A DNA stretch of 14,354 nucleotides from DASZZY01 sp036260395 (GTDB taxonomy: Bacteria; Actinomycetota; UBA4738; CALAEC01). The stretch covers positions 1 to 14,354 of the forward strand of contig DASZZY010000018.1 of assembly GCA_036260395.1 (NCBI GenBank). Reading direction: 5' to 3'. Within the stretch, counting starts at the first letter, position 1. Each line of letters starts with the position of its first letter. Under the pieces are notes generated by a model, which saw nothing but the letters and a program-made list of their open reading frames with translations, searched no databases and had not been told where the DNA came from. Below are positions 13,533-14,354 of this stretch, piece by piece. The position numbers and the translations under genes are program-made.

Positions 13533-13877
13533 ATGCGAAGGAGGAGCGCCATCCTCGCGCTGATCGTCGGGCTGGCGGCCGCCCTGCTGGCGTGGGGCGT
13601 GGTCCGCGCCCTCGGTGCGCGCCCGCCGACGCCCATCGATCCGGTGATCCTCGAGGTGTCCGACGATCGACCCTCCGGTCGCAACGAGCGCGACGATGGG
13701 AAGGCCGAGCGTGGGGACGGTGGCCCCCGGGCCACGGCGCCCGCCGGTGGGGGCGGCGCGCAGCCGGCCCCCCCACCGCCACCGGCGCCGGCCGGGGAGC
13801 GCGACGCCGGCGGGGACGACGATGATGATGCTGCCGAGGACGACACCGGTGCGGGAGACGACGGCGGAGATGGCTGA
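13533..13877 (+). CDS. Small membrane-anchored protein with Asp-rich tail, unknown function
   Basis: I do not recognise this 114-residue protein. Residues 1-5 are MRRRS, followed by a single hydrophobic helix (6-27), so it is either a signal-anchor or a secreted protein. After it comes GARPPTPIDPVILEVSDDRP, then a low-complexity stretch: charged (50-65), Gly/Ala/Pro-rich with a six-proline run (66-88), and a strongly acidic tail with DDDDD (95-99) and more DD pairs. The acidic tail would be outside the membrane. The ATG at 13533 has no upstream Shine-Dalgarno; AAGGAGG falls inside codons 2-4 instead, and no usual in-frame start follows it at a good distance. The stop overlaps the next gene by 8 bases, so it may work with that receptor. 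The coding call is supported by the overlap and the clear signal-anchor, but low complexity leaves some doubt. Confidence 0.6.
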   Translation: MRRRSAILALIVGLAAALLAWGVVRALGARPPTPIDPVILEVSDDRPSGRNERDDGKAERGDGGPRATAPAGGGGAQPAPPPPPAPAGERDAGGDDDDDAAEDDTGAGDDGGDG

Positions 13878-14354
13878 CCCGGGGAGCGCCCATGAGCGGG
13901 GACCGAGGTTCCTCTCGGGGATCCGGTCGCGGATGCTGCTGTGGTACATCGCCCTCCTCGCCGTGGCCGTCACCACGTCGGTGCTGGTGATCCACCGCAT
14001 CCTCACGCTGCGCGTCGACGAGCAGATCGACGCCGACCTGTACCAGGAGAGCCGCGAGATCAGCGTGCTGGCTGGCGGCATCGACCCTCGGACCGGCGAA
14101 CGGTTCCGCGACGACGTGGAGCGCATCTTCGAAGTGTTCCTGTCACGGAACATCCCGCACGAGAACGAGGTCTACCTGACGTTCGTCGACGGCGAGCCAC
14201 ACCTCCGGCGCCCGCAGGAGGCCGCGTACCGCCTCGACCGCGACCCGCGCCTGGTGGAGCTGTGGAACGACGTCGACACGCCCCAGCGCGGGCGGGCCGA
14301 GACGCCCGGCGGCGAGGTGGAGTACCTGGCCCTGCCGCTGCGGGCCCAGGGCCG
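13870..14354 (+). CDS. Membrane receptor, probably sensor histidine kinase (N-terminal part, cut by the window edge)
   Basis: Only 161 codons are inside the window. The protein begins MADPGSAHERGPRFLSGIRS, with basic residues before a membrane helix at about 22-45 (MLLWYIALLAVAVTTSVLVI). An extracytoplasmic domain follows: LRVDEQIDADLYQESREIS (47-65), IFEVFLSRNIPHENEVYLTF, and a stretch near the end with EYLALPLRAQG. A short cytoplasmic tail, a first helix, a helical start with DEQIDADL and a small alpha/beta sensor are typical of actinobacterial HAMP-containing histidine kinases, in which a second helix, HAMP, HisKA and ATPase domains would come next. None of those is visible, so another receptor type (cyclase, phosphatase) is possible. 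ATG 13870 is the first start in this frame and overlaps the upstream small gene by 8 bases. The ATG at 13892 is out of frame. The ribosome site is weak, consistent with coupling. Confidence 0.6.
   Translation, partial: MADPGSAHERGPRFLSGIRSRMLLWYIALLAVAVTTSVLVIHRILTLRVDEQIDADLYQESREISVLAGGIDPRTGERFRDDVERIFEVFLSRNIPHENEVYLTFVDGEPHLRRPQEAAYRLDRDPRLVELWNDVDTPQRGRAETPGGEVEYLALPLRAQG

Noticed and set aside
1..14354. Mobile element, CRISPR array, integrase or attachment site
   Set aside because: No transposase or integrase domains, no regularly spaced repeats, and no duplicated tRNA 3' end were seen; the insertion between thrB and rho carries no visible transfer genes.

Overview
The window is high-GC DNA (roughly 70% by eye) with strong third-position G/C bias and frequent GTG and TTG starts. 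It carries the gene order argS - hom - thrC - thrB - (inserted block) - rho, a MarP-type membrane serine protease, and promoters that look leaderless. Together these point to a member of the Actinomycetota, probably a deep-branching or uncultured lineage rather than a streptomycete or mycobacterium. No mobile element, CRISPR array or attachment site is visible, and no gene-free stretch exceeds 300 bases.

Region 1 (1-3297, minus strand) is a tightly coupled four-gene run. A cyclic 2,3-diphosphoglycerate synthetase (cpgS) is followed by an ATP-cone 2-phosphoglycerate kinase (pgk2), a short-type transaldolase (tal) and the start of rho, which is cut by the window edge. The first two junctions are 4-base ATGA overlaps. 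The tal-rho junction is a GTGA overlap or a 2-base gap, depending on the rho start. The first two enzymes form the complete known route from 2-phosphoglycerate to cyclic 2,3-diphosphoglycerate (cDPG), a metabolite known chiefly from thermophilic methanogens. This is the most interesting part of the window.

Region 2 (3385-6759) holds two convergent genes separated by only 3 bases: a plus-strand MarP-like membrane protease and a minus-strand glycogen-debranching-type glucosidase. The glucosidase has a well-formed promoter that predicts a leaderless mRNA.

Region 3 (6799-12677, minus strand) is a compact operon: single-domain response regulator, argS, GNAT acetyltransferase, hom, thrC, thrB. It makes arginyl-tRNA synthetase and the aspartate-to-threonine branch enzymes. 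In many actinobacteria rho directly follows thrB and lysA follows argS. Here a five-gene block (debranching enzyme, protease, cpgS, pgk2, tal) lies between thrB and rho, and a GNAT gene occupies the lysA position.

Region 4 (12730-14354, plus strand) starts with tRNA-Arg(CCG), divergent from the response regulator/argS operon. It continues with a DoxX-like membrane protein that has a near-perfect Shine-Dalgarno sequence, a 14-bp hairpin terminator, and a small Asp-rich membrane-anchored protein that overlaps a truncated receptor, probably a sensor histidine kinase.

Inferred common theme: the inserted block is rich in central carbon functions (glucan debranching, transaldolase, 2-phosphoglycerate to cDPG). 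It could link storage-polysaccharide breakdown to a phosphorylated compatible solute or phosphate store, but the sequence alone does not prove this.
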